64,000 nucleotides of DNA from Clostridium luticellarii. GTDB taxonomy: Bacteria > Bacillota > Clostridia > Clostridiales > Clostridiaceae. The stretch is from assembly GCF_002995845.1 (NCBI RefSeq), contig NZ_PVXP01000010.1, positions 17,438-81,437 of the forward strand. Reading direction: 5' to 3'. The notes under the pieces were generated by a model. The model ran no database searches. It saw nothing but the letters and a program-made list of their open reading frames with translations, and had not been told where the DNA came from. The position numbers and the translations under genes were made by a program. Below are positions 28,917-38,992 of the stretch, piece after piece (the first letter of the stretch is position 1; each line of letters opens with the position of its first letter).

Positions 28917-31682
28917 TCACTGATTTTCAACAAAATAGTTACCAGTAATGTTCCCGTCACCAGCTCCTGCAATAGATCCCAGGTGCTCTCCATCACTGTT
29001 TATTCTAACGAAAGCATAACAGTTATCAATATTTTCTCCCGAACCTGCAATTCCTCCAAGATAGCTTTTTCCGGAAATCTCCGTGAGAGCATAGCTAAGG
29101 CGAATTGTGGACAGGGAACTGCCAGCAATGCCTCCTGCATAATTTCCATCAGTGCTTTTGATATTACCATAATTCTGGCAGCCATATACAGTTCCTAAAT
29201 CTGCTTCTCCTGCAATTCCGCCGGCGCAGTTCTTTTTTGTAGTAATCTCTCCTCTGTTATAGGATTGATAAATGACAGCTCTTGTTTTGTATGCGAAATT
29301 CAGTGATTTTGTTCCAGTAGTTTGAGGATTGAGAACATCATTCTCCCGGTCAAATTCATAAAATATTGACATGGAACCCGCTATCCCACCTGCAGAAACA
29401 TCTCCGCTCACAACACCGGTGTTTTCAGAGAAAGCAACCTTTCCTTCCTTAGCATCGGCCAGTTCTTTATCCGAAATGTCCTGAAAAAGATTGGCATCCT
29501 CCTTTTGTTCATTGGAGCTGGCTAATTCTTCACCAATATTATTCATCTCCGCAGTAATCGCTTTTAGATCATTTGTTACCGCAGTGCCTGCATCTGCCGC
29601 AAGGTTGTTTATTGTTTCAATGCCGGAGGTTATTTCAGAAAGGGAGTCATAAAGCTGATCCAGATGATCAGAATAGAATTCATCAGGAACTGGAAGCTGA
29701 ATAATCGGCTCTTCTGTCAATTCTGAAATAATTTGCTCCATTTTTGCAGAGGCATCACTTAAATTGGCAAGTGCCGAAGACAGGTTGTTTGATGCGTCCT
29801 TAAAAGATCCAAGACCTTCACCAAGATCATTACTTGCCTTATACATTTCATTAAAAGCACCACTAATTTTCTCGAAACCTTCGGTCACATTATCAACCGC
29901 CTCATTAAAAGACTCCAATGCAGAAGCCATCCCACTTGCAAAACCATCAAGATCGATTGATGGTAAAGAATTGCTAATAACAACGGACAAATCGGCACTG
30001 ATCTGTGAAAAAGCTGTAATGAGCTTCGTAGTACCGGAAGACAAATCGGCAAGCGCCTGATTGAGTTCATCATAAGCTTCAGGATCTTCTTCGCGTATTT
30101 TTTGTAGCGCAGTCACCGCATTCTGAAGGGCGGAATTCATCTCTTGAGAAGCAGACTGAGCACTAGCCAGAGCATTTTGCAGATCTTCCAGGGCAGCTTT
30201 TCTTTCGTCCTCGTTTGGTGCTACTATCAGTTTATCAAAAGCTTCAACAACTTTATCCGAAGCATCCTGAAGCTTATCTGCACCATCTCCAAATTTATCG
30301 AAAGCATCCGATAAATCCTCCATGGCCTCAGCTGCCTTGGAACTGCTTCCCCGCAAGCTTTCAAATCCATCTGCAGCATTTTTCGCAGCAACCGACATGT
30401 TGTCCGCTGCATTTTCAAGCTGTTCGAAAACCTGCTCTGATTTTGCCAGGGAATTTGTTATTCTCTCGCTTGAGTTATTAATGGACTCACTACCTTCCGA
30501 AATCAAGTCGGTTGTCTGATGGACAAGAGTGTTTGTTGTCGCTAAAGCACTGTCAATGGCTTTCATAGTATCAGTAATCTGATTTGATATGGAATTTGAG
30601 CTGCCGTGTACATCGTCCAGCAGGTTGTCAAACAATCCTGACATTTTCTGCAGGTGGCTTCCTACTTTTTGAAAGGTATCCTCTGAATATTGAAGAGAAA
30701 GGTTCGGCTCCATCTGCCCCACAATACCGCCTATATTTTTACGGCCCTGGATTTCTCCCTGGTTGCTGCTGTTTGTAAGATAACCATTTTGTCTGCCTGC
30801 AATACCACCTACATTATAGCCCACATGGGGATAACCTATTTCCCCGGAGTTTTTGCAATACTGTATTATTCCAGAAGAATGCCCAGCAATTCCGCCGGCA
30901 TCCATATAACTTCCCGGCTCATTCAGCAAATCACCTGTACCAGTTTCCGATGTTTGATTTCTGGAAGCATCAGTTCCCACACCGAACTTTGGAAGAATAT
31001 CAGAATTACTGTTCTTAGAATCGACAGTCGTGTTGGGAGTACGCTTTTGCGTATAGACTGCATTAACTTTGCCTTTATTGGTTGAATAAAAAACGGAACC
31101 CAAATTCTTACCTGTAATGCCGCCTGCCCAGCGATCCGATGTAACAGTAGCTGAGGAGCTGCAGCCTTTGATTGTTCCTGTTGTTTCATTCACTCCCGCA
31201 ATACCTCCAACAGACTTGCTCCCCACAATAGATCCTGAAAAAGAACAATTCAGTATTTCTCCGTAATTGATCCCGGCAATTCCTCCCAATTCCTGCTTGC
31301 TTCCAGATGGCTGGATGATTCCCGATACATTTAAATTAATAACTTTGCCGCTGCTCTGTATATATCGAAATACGCCCTGTACAGAGCCTGCTTTTGTAAT
31401 CTTCAATCCGCTGATTGTATGCCCGCCACCATTGAAAGTCCCTCCAAATGTAGGAATGGCGGCAAATTTACTGTTGGAAATATCCAGGTTACGCTTCAGG
31501 TATACTGTTTTCCCCTGCGAATATGTATCCAAAGAACAGTCATTGCCGAGTTTGACAAGATCCTTCACGGAATTTATATAGATGACTTTTTCGTCCTGTG
31601 CTGCCATTGCAGGAATACCGGCAATATTAATAAATATTGCAATAATTATCAGTAAAGCTGCAATTCTCTTTTTAAGTTTCAT
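28917..31682 (-). CDS. Secreted GLUG-repeat and coiled-coil protein (interrupted by TGA)
   Basis: 921 aa from the ATG at 31682 (AGGAGGAGAAAAATCAGG before it; overlaps the exporter stop by 11 nt). Signal peptide MKLKKRIAALLIIIAIFINI ending near AMAA; residues about 60-330 hold GLUG-type repeats (GGIAGINYGEILNCSFSG, GGIAGRQNGYLTNSSNQGEI); about 350-760 a long Ala/Ser/Asn-rich coiled coil; then more GLUG repeats. The frame stops at TGA 28919 after YFVENQ, yet the downstream frame carries the membrane anchor. Co-transcribed with an MMPL exporter, it may be its extracytoplasmic partner. With the stop, the product would be released rather than anchored. Confidence 0.8.
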   Translation of the reverse strand: MKLKKRIAALLIIIAIFINIAGIPAMAAQDEKVIYINSVKDLVKLGNDCSLDTYSQGKTVYLKRNLDISNSKFAAIPTFGGTFNGGGHTISGLKITKAGSVQGVFRYIQSSGKVINLNVSGIIQPSGSKQELGGIAGINYGEILNCSFSGSIVGSKSVGGIAGVNETTGTIKGCSSSATVTSDRWAGGITGKNLGSVFYSTNKGKVNAVYTQKRTPNTTVDSKNSNSDILPKFGVGTDASRNQTSETGTGDLLNEPGSYMDAGGIAGHSSGIIQYCKNSGEIGYPHVGYNVGGIAGRQNGYLTNSSNQGEIQGRKNIGGIVGQMEPNLSLQYSEDTFQKVGSHLQKMSGLFDNLLDDVHGSSNSISNQITDTMKAIDSALATTNTLVHQTTDLISEGSESINNSSERITNSLAKSEQVFEQLENAADNMSVAAKNAADGFESLRGSSSKAAEAMEDLSDAFDKFGDGADKLQDASDKVVEAFDKLIVAPNEDERKAALEDLQNALASAQSASQEMNSALQNAVTALQKIREEDPEAYDELNQALADLSSGTTKLITAFSQISADLSVVISNSLPSIDLDGFASGMASALESFNEAVDNVTEGFEKISGAFNEMYKASNDLGEGLGSFKDASNNLSSALANLSDASAKMEQIISELTEEPIIQLPVPDEFYSDHLDQLYDSLSEITSGIETINNLAADAGTAVTNDLKAITAEMNNIGEELASSNEQKEDANLFQDISDKELADAKEGKVAFSENTGVVSGDVSAGGIAGSMSIFYEFDRENDVLNPQTTGTKSLNFAYKTRAVIYQSYNRGEITTKKNCAGGIAGEADLGTVYGCQNYGNIKSTDGNYAGGIAGSSLSTIRLSYALTEISGKSYLGGIAGSGENIDNCYAFVRINSDGEHLGSIAGAGDGNITGNYFVENQ

Positions 31683-34140
31683 CCTGATTTTTCTCCTCCT
31701 GTGCTGTACTTTCGGTTTCATCAATATGCTCTATTGATGTATTTTGGCTGTCAATCACCGCATCAATTTTTCCTTTCAAATCTCCCTTGATGTTGGCATT
31801 TATCATACCTGAAACATAACCTCTAATATGCCCGTCCAGACGCACATTGCCACTTTGAACTTTTTGATAAGTATCCACCTGCAGTGTGAATCTTGTTTTT
31901 TCGATAATAATATCACCGAGGAGCAGTATCTGAGGCAGAACAAATAAAACAAGAAAAATGGAAATGATTGTTCCCCTCCCAAGACAGCTGCCTATGGCAG
32001 AGATGACAGGATCCGAGCTGAGGAGACCTATCAAAATTCCAGTTGATGAGAGGATGGAACCCGACGTCATAATCGTCGGGAAAGCCCCATTGACTGCCTC
32101 GTTGATTGCTTCTGAAATCGACATATGCTTCTTTGCCACAAGATATCTGTTTGTTATAAAAATAGCATAGTTGATGGTGGCCCCCATCTGAATCGCTGAA
32201 ACAATCAAATAGCTTATAAAATGAACACGGTTATGGGATAATGCCTGGATCGCAAAATTAATCCAAATGCTTCCCTGAATCGTAGTAACCAAAAGTATGG
32301 GTAATCCTGCGGATTTGAATGTGAACAGCAAGACAAACACAACAAACAGTAGAGTCAATACAGATATAACTATATCGTCAACTTCAAATGAGGTTGCCAG
32401 ATCATGATTATTAATTGACTCTCCTACGAGAAAAGTATTTTCCTTGTAAAATTCCGATACCACCTTCCGTACAGTCGGCAGATACTCAAAGGTTTCCTTA
32501 CTGTCTTCCGGCAAATCCAGCTTAATAACCATTCGAGAATAATTTTTCCCCTGCAGTTGCTTTGTCGCCATTACAAGCTGCTTATGGATTTCGTCTAAAT
32601 TTTCTCTTGTATCGGAAGGCAGTGTCACATAGCCTTCCTGAACCTTTTGATATGCATACATGAACATTTCATAAAGTGTTACACTCCGATTGTTAAACTC
32701 GTTTACCAGATACCCGTATTCTTCATGCTCGAGGCTATAAGCTGCATAAAGCAGCCTTGTATCATTAATGTCCATATTTGTAAGTTCAGCAAACATTCTC
32801 GGAGTCATCTTATCCGTCAGCACATAATCGCCTACTTTTATATTCCCAAGACCCGTAACTGCTGTAACATGTTTTATTTTGCTCAGAGCCTTCAGCAGCT
32901 CTCCCTCTTTTTCATAATTTCCGGAAGGAACAACCACTGCCAGGATATTCGGCTGCCCGAAAGTCTCTTTTATTTTCTGATCAGCAATCTGTGTTTCGTT
33001 TTGTCTAATTGTGGGGATGTCCTTCTGACCAAAGGCAAATTCAGTCTGACGGCTTAGATAAAAAGTTGTAATCAGAAGAGGTATGAACAACAAAGGCACA
33101 ACGTACCTCGTCTTGTTAGCCAGCTTTCCGATAAAATCTATTGCAGGCACAAAGTTCCGATGGCCGGTTTTGTCAATTCCTTTATGAAAAAGCATGAGTA
33201 AACCAGGCATTAAGAGAAGAACGCTCACAAGACTGCATGCAATGGCCTTGATCATGACAATTCCCATATCATAACCGAGCCGGAACTGCATAAACATGAG
33301 AGCAGCTAAACTTACAATAGCCGTGAGACTGCTGGATCCAATTTCTATAGCACCCTTGCTCAGCGCTGCAATGGTGGCTTCCCTTGGTTCTTTTATTTCT
33401 CTTTCTTCGGTATAACGGTGGCACAGAACAACGGCATAGTCAATAGCAAGGGCCAATTGCAGCACAATTGCTATAGCATTTGTAATGAAAGATATTGTGC
33501 CTAATAAATAATTGGTTCCCATATTCAGAACAGCTGCAACAGCAAATACAATTATCAGAACAGGAATTTCCATATATGTCTTGGAGGTAAACAGCAAAAC
33601 CCCCAAAATGATTATAACCGCAATCACAAGTATAGAGGTCATTTCCTTTGCCAGGATTTTCGCATTATCTACACCCACAGTACTCGATACGTAAAAATCA
33701 TATCCTGAAAGCATTTTCCTAATCTCGGACATGGCATCAATGCTTACTTTATCCTTTTCCTGTCCATCAAATGTAATATCAAACAGGGCAGATGCCGATT
33801 TGAAATGCTTGCTGCTGTTATCGAAATCAACAGAAGAAACCCCTTTGATTTCCTTTATCTTTTTGCTGATTTCTTCCGCCTGGTCATAACTGATATTGGC
33901 TACCATTACGCTGGCTGTACCAAATGTAGTAAATTCTTTGTGCATTACGTTCAGGCCAAGACGTGTTTCCGAATTAGCCGGTAAGTAGGTAGTGATATCA
34001 TTGTTGATTGAGACTTTGGGAATTGAAATAATGCAGTAGATTATGGCAACAATAAACAACAGAAAAAAGCCCTGCCGTTTATCGACAATAAATGTTGAAA
34101 TTTTCTTCATAATATTATTATCTTGTGATTTATTTTCCAT
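31672..34140 (-). CDS. MMPL/RND family exporter (complete)
   Basis: 822 aa from the ATG at 34140 (GAGGATATTACA upstream). Two halves, each with one membrane helix, a large outer loop and five helices; proton-relay-like segments QLALAIDYAVVLCHRY in the first half and AIQMGATINYAIFITNRYLV in the second. A C-terminal soluble tail rich in Asp, Lys and Gly (LDGHIRGYVSGMINANIKGD) is unusual. It heads an operon with the GLUG/coiled-coil secreted protein. The paralogue at the left edge has its own TetR; here no intact regulator is adjacent, but clustered TAGACA boxes lie upstream. Confidence 0.9.
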   Translation of the reverse strand: MENKSQDNNIMKKISTFIVDKRQGFFLLFIVAIIYCIISIPKVSINNDITTYLPANSETRLGLNVMHKEFTTFGTASVMVANISYDQAEEISKKIKEIKGVSSVDFDNSSKHFKSASALFDITFDGQEKDKVSIDAMSEIRKMLSGYDFYVSSTVGVDNAKILAKEMTSILVIAVIIILGVLLFTSKTYMEIPVLIIVFAVAAVLNMGTNYLLGTISFITNAIAIVLQLALAIDYAVVLCHRYTEEREIKEPREATIAALSKGAIEIGSSSLTAIVSLAALMFMQFRLGYDMGIVMIKAIACSLVSVLLLMPGLLMLFHKGIDKTGHRNFVPAIDFIGKLANKTRYVVPLLFIPLLITTFYLSRQTEFAFGQKDIPTIRQNETQIADQKIKETFGQPNILAVVVPSGNYEKEGELLKALSKIKHVTAVTGLGNIKVGDYVLTDKMTPRMFAELTNMDINDTRLLYAAYSLEHEEYGYLVNEFNNRSVTLYEMFMYAYQKVQEGYVTLPSDTRENLDEIHKQLVMATKQLQGKNYSRMVIKLDLPEDSKETFEYLPTVRKVVSEFYKENTFLVGESINNHDLATSFEVDDIVISVLTLLFVVFVLLFTFKSAGLPILLVTTIQGSIWINFAIQALSHNRVHFISYLIVSAIQMGATINYAIFITNRYLVAKKHMSISEAINEAVNGAFPTIMTSGSILSSTGILIGLLSSDPVISAIGSCLGRGTIISIFLVLFVLPQILLLGDIIIEKTRFTLQVDTYQKVQSGNVRLDGHIRGYVSGMINANIKGDLKGKIDAVIDSQNTSIEHIDETESTAQEEKNQDET

Positions 34141-34227
34141 TGTAATATCCTCATGTCTCATTCTTTATTTCCAATTTCCTACTTTCATCAATAAAAAAGT
34201 AATTGTTTTTCATGCGTTTGCAAATTT

Positions 34228-34316
34228 ATAGACAATAGCCTACTCCTTTTAATAATAGAAGTAGACACAAATTTTATCAAGAATCAAATAAAAGATTTTG
34301 TCTATATTTAGACAAA
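34228..34316. promoter_or_regulatory. Cluster of TAGACA boxes upstream of MMPL operon
   Basis: TTTGTCTA (34297-34304) and TAGACAAA (34309-34316) form a perfect inverted repeat with a TATT spacer; two further TAGACA boxes occur at 34229 (ATAGACAATAG) and 34262 (GTAGACACAA). They lie 90-180 bp upstream of the exporter start and look like a repressor operator array. Between 34317 and 34601 only AT-rich sequence is seen. Confidence 0.5.
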
Positions 34317-34601
34317 TTAGGTTAATCTGCAAAAGCTTATTTTACTAATTTTACATTCTTATAATATTTTGCACTTTAAAAGGTCAACAAGTATACAAAT
34401 ATACTCTCATCTGCCTTTACTCTAAAATATGTAAGAGTACTTACTAAACACTCCTATATGATTGGTCATCGAATCTCCATTTAACCAAATTATCTATTCG
34501 AATAATATTAGTATTGATTTAGTACTACATTCTTAATATCTGTATATTAAGATTTAACTATACATAAAAATAAAAAATTTAACTAGATCTTAAATTGTAT
34601 C

Positions 34602-35564
34602 TTAAACAGGAAATAAAATTCTAGCTATGTATATGGCTGATGTAAGTGTAACGGCACTATAAATGGTTGAGGCCATTACCTCCTGAGATGCAAAGTCCTG
34701 ATCATTACCGCATTCAACGGCAATTAAAGCTGTATTGACAGCTGTTGGTACTGAATAAGAGATAAATGCCGTTTGTGCAATAACCCCTCTAAACCTAAAT
34801 ACATGTATCAAGATTAACGCAAGCACAGGGCCTATAATAAGCCGGGTAAAAACTGCCATATTTACATTACTGTCTCTAAAATCAAATTTGGTCTTTGAAA
34901 GCTGAGCTCCCAAAGTTATCAACGCTATTGGCACCAGTCCGCCCTTTATATATTCAATTGCAGGCCATAATGGTGTTGTAGTTATGTCAATTCGAGTGTA
35001 TTTAAGCAGCAATGCAATAGGTATTACATATATGGATGGCATGGTAAATATTTGGTGCATTGAATCTTTTATGTTCATATTAGCTCTTCCGGCATTGTAG
35101 AAACCAATAGTATTCATTGTAACATTCATAAACACAAGAATCATAATCTGGACTGTAAGGGCTTGGCCCAGATATGGTGTCTTGCCATCAATTACAAAAG
35201 GTGCACTTCCAAAGATAAGAGTAACAAGAGACACACCTATATTTCCTGTATTATTAAACATAATGGAATTTTTAAAGGCATTTTCCTGACTTAAATCATA
35301 TTTGCGAATTTTGGAAATAACTCTAGCTATTAAATCGTTGATTATCAGATTTACTATACAAAAAAGTAAGATCATAAGCATACCGTAAGATAAATTGGTT
35401 GTATAAAGATTATAAAATATAAATCCAGGTACAAATATGTAAAAATTCAATTTACTGAGCGTAAACACACTTAGAGCAAATTTTTTGCTTATTGCAAATC
35501 CTAACCCAATCAATACAAAAATAGGTATAATATTATTTCCTAATATATATAAAAAAACAGACAT
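34602..35564 (-). CDS. AEC family transporter (malate permease-like)
   Basis: 320 aa from the ATG at 35564 (GGGGGATATAACA upstream). Ten hydrophobic helices with the AEC-type opening (NNIIPIFVLIGLGFAISKKF) and the FNNTGNIGVSLVTLIFG crossover region. Bacterial AEC members such as MdcF and MleP move malonate or malate. It is the last gene of the presumed sigma-54-dependent organic-acid operon, 141 nt after malic enzyme, and would provide a second carrier for the same acids. Confidence 0.85.
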   Translation of the reverse strand: MSVFLYILGNNIIPIFVLIGLGFAISKKFALSVFTLSKLNFYIFVPGFIFYNLYTTNLSYGMLMILLFCIVNLIINDLIARVISKIRKYDLSQENAFKNSIMFNNTGNIGVSLVTLIFGSAPFVIDGKTPYLGQALTVQIMILVFMNVTMNTIGFYNAGRANMNIKDSMHQIFTMPSIYVIPIALLLKYTRIDITTTPLWPAIEYIKGGLVPIALITLGAQLSKTKFDFRDSNVNMAVFTRLIIGPVLALILIHVFRFRGVIAQTAFISYSVPTAVNTALIAVECGNDQDFASQEVMASTIYSAVTLTSAIYIARILFPV

Positions 35565-35723
35565 TGTTATATCCCCCATCATATTTCAACATTTTTAAAA
35601 AATTAACTTTTATAATATGCTCACAAAAATCAAATTTTGAACAAATACTGGGAATGAATATAGATTTGATTTTACACAAATTTACACTCATTCCCCGCTA
35701 TTTCTTATATTCAAGACTGAATA

Positions 35724-36902
35724 TTATTGTGTATGCTTCGCCTGCTCTCTTATTATACGCTTAACAGCCTCAGCAACAGCCTCACAAACACCCTTATCAA
35801 ATACACTGGGTATTATATAGTTTTCATTTAGTTCATGATCTTTTACTAATCCTGCCAAACCTTTTGCCGCAGAAATTTTCATTTCATCATTTATAAATTT
35901 GGCTCTGACTTCTAATGCACCCTTAAAGATACCCGGAAAAACCAACACATTATTAATTTGATTTGGAAAATCCGATCTCCCTGTAGCTATAATTCTAGCT
36001 CCGCCAGCCTTTGCATCATCAGGTGATATTTCAGGTGTAGGATTTGCCAGAGCAAAAACCACAGCATTTTTATTCATACTTTCTATCATTTGTTCAGTTA
36101 CTACATTACCAGCTGAAACGCCTATAAAAACATCTGCATTTTTAATAATATCTGCAAGATTTCCCTTTTCACATTTATTGTTTGTTACTTGTGCTATTTT
36201 CTGCTGTACTTTATTTAATGTACTATCATCTTTGACAAGTGCTCCATTTATGTCACATAATACTATATTCTTTGCTCCTGCCAAACTTAAAAGTTTGGCT
36301 GTTGCAATACCTGAAGCACCTGCTCCATTTATAACTATTTTCACCCGAGCTATATTTTTGCCAACTATTTTTAAAGCATTATACAAACCTGCTAATACCG
36401 CAACAGCAGTACCATGTTGATCATCATGATATACAGGTATATTCAATTCTTTCTTTAATCTATCCTCAATATAAAAACATTCAGGTGATTTTATATCCTC
36501 AAGATGTATTCCACCAAAACCGGGAGAAATATTCTTTACAGTATTTACTACTTTATCCGGATCTGTTGAATCTACACATATTGGTATCGCATCTATATTT
36601 GCAAATCTTTTAAGAAGCAGTGCTTTACCTTCGATTACCGGAAGTCCTGCTTCCGGTCCTATATTTCCAAGTCCAAGTACTGCTGTTCCATTAGTAATCA
36701 CAGCTACTGTCTTCCCTTTTATTGTATAATCATACACCTTTTCTTTATCCCGCGCAATCTCCAGGCATGGTCCTGTTACACCCGGTGTATATGCTAACGC
36801 CAAATCATCACTATTTCTCAATGGCATAGTTCCGACAACTTCTATTGCACCCTGCTTTTCTTTATGTAATCTTAAAGATTCATCTCTCACATCAATACTC
36901 AT
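35724..36902 (-). CDS. NAD(P)-dependent malic enzyme (short form)
   Basis: 392 aa, the length of clostridial and Bacillus YtsJ-type malic enzymes. Motifs: LALAYTPGVTGPCLEIARD, the catalytic Lys region VIEGKALLLKRFA, metal ligands VYHDDQHGTAVAVLAG, and the dinucleotide fold VKIVINGAGASGIATAKLL. It oxidatively decarboxylates malate to pyruvate in the cytoplasm. Located between a 2HCT carrier and an AEC carrier, it shows that the operon channels malate or a malate-yielding acid to pyruvate, which the neighbouring PFL can cleave. Confidence 0.93.
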   Translation of the reverse strand: MSIDVRDESLRLHKEKQGAIEVVGTMPLRNSDDLALAYTPGVTGPCLEIARDKEKVYDYTIKGKTVAVITNGTAVLGLGNIGPEAGLPVIEGKALLLKRFANIDAIPICVDSTDPDKVVNTVKNISPGFGGIHLEDIKSPECFYIEDRLKKELNIPVYHDDQHGTAVAVLAGLYNALKIVGKNIARVKIVINGAGASGIATAKLLSLAGAKNIVLCDINGALVKDDSTLNKVQQKIAQVTNNKCEKGNLADIIKNADVFIGVSAGNVVTEQMIESMNKNAVVFALANPTPEISPDDAKAGGARIIATGRSDFPNQINNVLVFPGIFKGALEVRAKFINDEMKISAAKGLAGLVKDHELNENYIIPSVFDKGVCEAVAEAVKRIIREQAKHTQ

Positions 36903-37018
36903 ATTATTTCGACTGAACTATAACCTGATAATAGTTCAACTTCACTTCCTTTTATAATTTTAGTTATTTACAAAACTCCATAATCATCAATTTTCCTCTA
37001 TTGCACCATAATATACTT

Positions 37019-38329
37019 TCACTGTCCAAGCCCAAGCAGCATACTAAATACTATAAGAACCATGGACCCGCCAATTCTTGAGGTTATTTGAGCAAATGGC
37101 ATTAAATTCATACGATTTGACGATGACAATATCAAGATATCGCCGGATCCGCCCATACCTGTCATACACAATCCGGCAGTTATTCCTGATTCTACAGGAT
37201 ACAAGCCAAAACAGCGTCCCACTAAGACAGCTCCTATCAAAGCACCTAAAACAGTACTTATTATTACAAATATATTCGGTATGGTAAATACTTTTACAAT
37301 ATTCATTAGATCCGTACCCATACCTATTGCAAACATTACAGAAAATAAAAAATATTTAGATGAAAGCTTCTGAAGTTTATCTGCACCAGCTCTTATTTCC
37401 TTAGGTATTACGTTTATCAAGTTCAATACAATTACAAAGATAACCATGAAAGCAAAAGCATGGATTTTAAAGCCCATATTACCTCTATTTACAAATGAAA
37501 TTTTATCTGCATAAAACTGTCCTATTATATATATAAAAAGAACAACTAAAAATGAAGCTGCAATATCCAGAACACCTGCATCAAATTTTTCTGTCTGCCC
37601 AGCAGATTTATCCTTTATTTTCAATAACTGGCCATGACCCGAATATTTAGGATACTTTTCACCAAATCTACTTACAAGTGAACTTAGAATAACAGAAAGT
37701 ATATTTGCAATAGTCAGCACTGCAAAGGCCGGGGTATACCATATTGTTGAATTTTTTCCTGTTGCCTGTGCCCATATTTTGCTCATGGGAATAGCTCCCC
37801 CTCCATTTCCATCAGCTACAATTGGAGAAGCAATGTTTATCAATGCTGTAATAGGTTTTATACCAACTAATGCCGCTGCCCCCATACAAAATACAAATGC
37901 TACAACCACTCCTCCAATAATTGCCGGGAAAAATCCTCCAAATGCTTTTAATATCTGATTTCTATCAAGTGACAAAACAGAGCCTACAATTAAAATCGTT
38001 ATAAACAAATCAAGAAATCCATCTTTATTTAGGAAAGTAGAAACGTTATCAAATACGTCAGCGGGTAATAATTTATAAGTAAATAAACCCGAGCCCACCA
38101 TAAAAGTAAGCATTGCACCCCCTCCAAAATATTTGTTCCATATAGGAAGTTTCTTACCTATTAAACCTACAACAGCGCTTATCATCATTAAAAATCCCAA
38201 TGAACCTATCATATTATCTGGGAGTGCCCCTGCTAGTGCAACAATCAATATCAACACTATACAAGGTATAAAAATATATAATGATAAACCCAATATCTTT
38301 CCTCCACCATTTTCCATTACTTTATACAT
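37019..38329 (-). CDS. 2-hydroxycarboxylate transporter (CitS/CimH/MaeN family)
   Basis: 436 aa, 11 or so membrane segments with the two re-entrant GGxG loops of the 2HCT family (VADGNGGGAIPMSKIWAQ and LCMTGMGGSGDILILS). Members carry citrate, malate or lactate by sodium symport or acid exchange. It follows the aconitase-like genes by 158 nt and precedes malic enzyme by 116 nt. The substrate is a 2-hydroxy acid; citrate, malate or a methylated malate are all possible. Confidence 0.9.
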   Translation of the reverse strand: MYKVMENGGGKILGLSLYIFIPCIVLILIVALAGALPDNMIGSLGFLMMISAVVGLIGKKLPIWNKYFGGGAMLTFMVGSGLFTYKLLPADVFDNVSTFLNKDGFLDLFITILIVGSVLSLDRNQILKAFGGFFPAIIGGVVVAFVFCMGAAALVGIKPITALINIASPIVADGNGGGAIPMSKIWAQATGKNSTIWYTPAFAVLTIANILSVILSSLVSRFGEKYPKYSGHGQLLKIKDKSAGQTEKFDAGVLDIAASFLVVLFIYIIGQFYADKISFVNRGNMGFKIHAFAFMVIFVIVLNLINVIPKEIRAGADKLQKLSSKYFLFSVMFAIGMGTDLMNIVKVFTIPNIFVIISTVLGALIGAVLVGRCFGLYPVESGITAGLCMTGMGGSGDILILSSSNRMNLMPFAQITSRIGGSMVLIVFSMLLGLGQ

Positions 38330-38487
38330 GACTAACCTCCTAGTAAACTCATATGAACAATTATCTGTGCTAATAAATCAGGAGAAATTTGGTGTTCATT
38401 CAATAAAATACATTTATCCTATTGAACGCAGCCATTCTCCCCTTATTTATTAAATTCTCAGCAAACTACTAAATCATATTTGTCCAT

Positions 38488-38988
38488 TCACTTTTTAAAC
38501 CTTTTTTTGAATAAAGGCTTGACTCCACCATTTTCCAGAATATTCATGGTATATTCAGACAGTTTTTGACCTTTTATACTTGTTCCAGTAGTTTTATTCA
38601 AAACTACTCCATTAACAAGATTTACATCAAGAACATCGCCTTCTTTTACTTTTCCACTTATTCCCGGGCACACCATCAGTGGAAGAGCCAGGTTTATTGC
38701 ATTTCTGAAAAAAATTCTGGCAAATGATTCAGCAAGTACCACACTGACACCGGCATGCAATAATGTTATAGCTGCATGTTCCCGGCTGGAGCCGCATCCA
38801 AAGTTTGTTCCTGCAACTATAATATCTCCTGAAGTCATGCGTTCCCTAAATGTAGGATCTACTCCTTCCATACAATGTTTTGCTATATCCTCAGGCTTCA
38901 CGAGTTCTAAATATCTTCCAGGATATATTTGATCTGTATCAATATTTTTCCCATAGACAAAAGCTTTTGCTGTTATTTCTTTTAACAT
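38488..38988 (-). CDS. Aconitase-family hydro-lyase small subunit (LeuD/HacB/DmdB-like)
   Basis: 166 aa, swivel domain. YGKNIDTDQIYPGRYLELVK and GTNFGCGSSREHAAI are the family signatures. The substrate-recognition loop after the Arg-Tyr-Leu reads ELVK, unlike the Thr-containing loops I know from clostridial LeuD and homoaconitase, so the substrate may not be isopropylmalate. It is 4 nt after the large subunit. No other leucine-biosynthesis gene is present, and the context is organic-acid catabolism. Candidates are maleate/citraconate hydratase, dimethylmalate dehydratase or aconitate-type activity. Confidence 0.85.
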   Translation of the reverse strand: MLKEITAKAFVYGKNIDTDQIYPGRYLELVKPEDIAKHCMEGVDPTFRERMTSGDIIVAGTNFGCGSSREHAAITLLHAGVSVVLAESFARIFFRNAINLALPLMVCPGISGKVKEGDVLDVNLVNGVVLNKTTGTSIKGQKLSEYTMNILENGGVKPLFKKRFKK

Positions 38989-38992
38989 TTTT

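Noticed and set aside
28917..28919. TGA as selenocysteine codon
   Set aside because: No stable hairpin directly follows the codon, the protein type is not redox-active, and the context suits a mutated Trp codon better.
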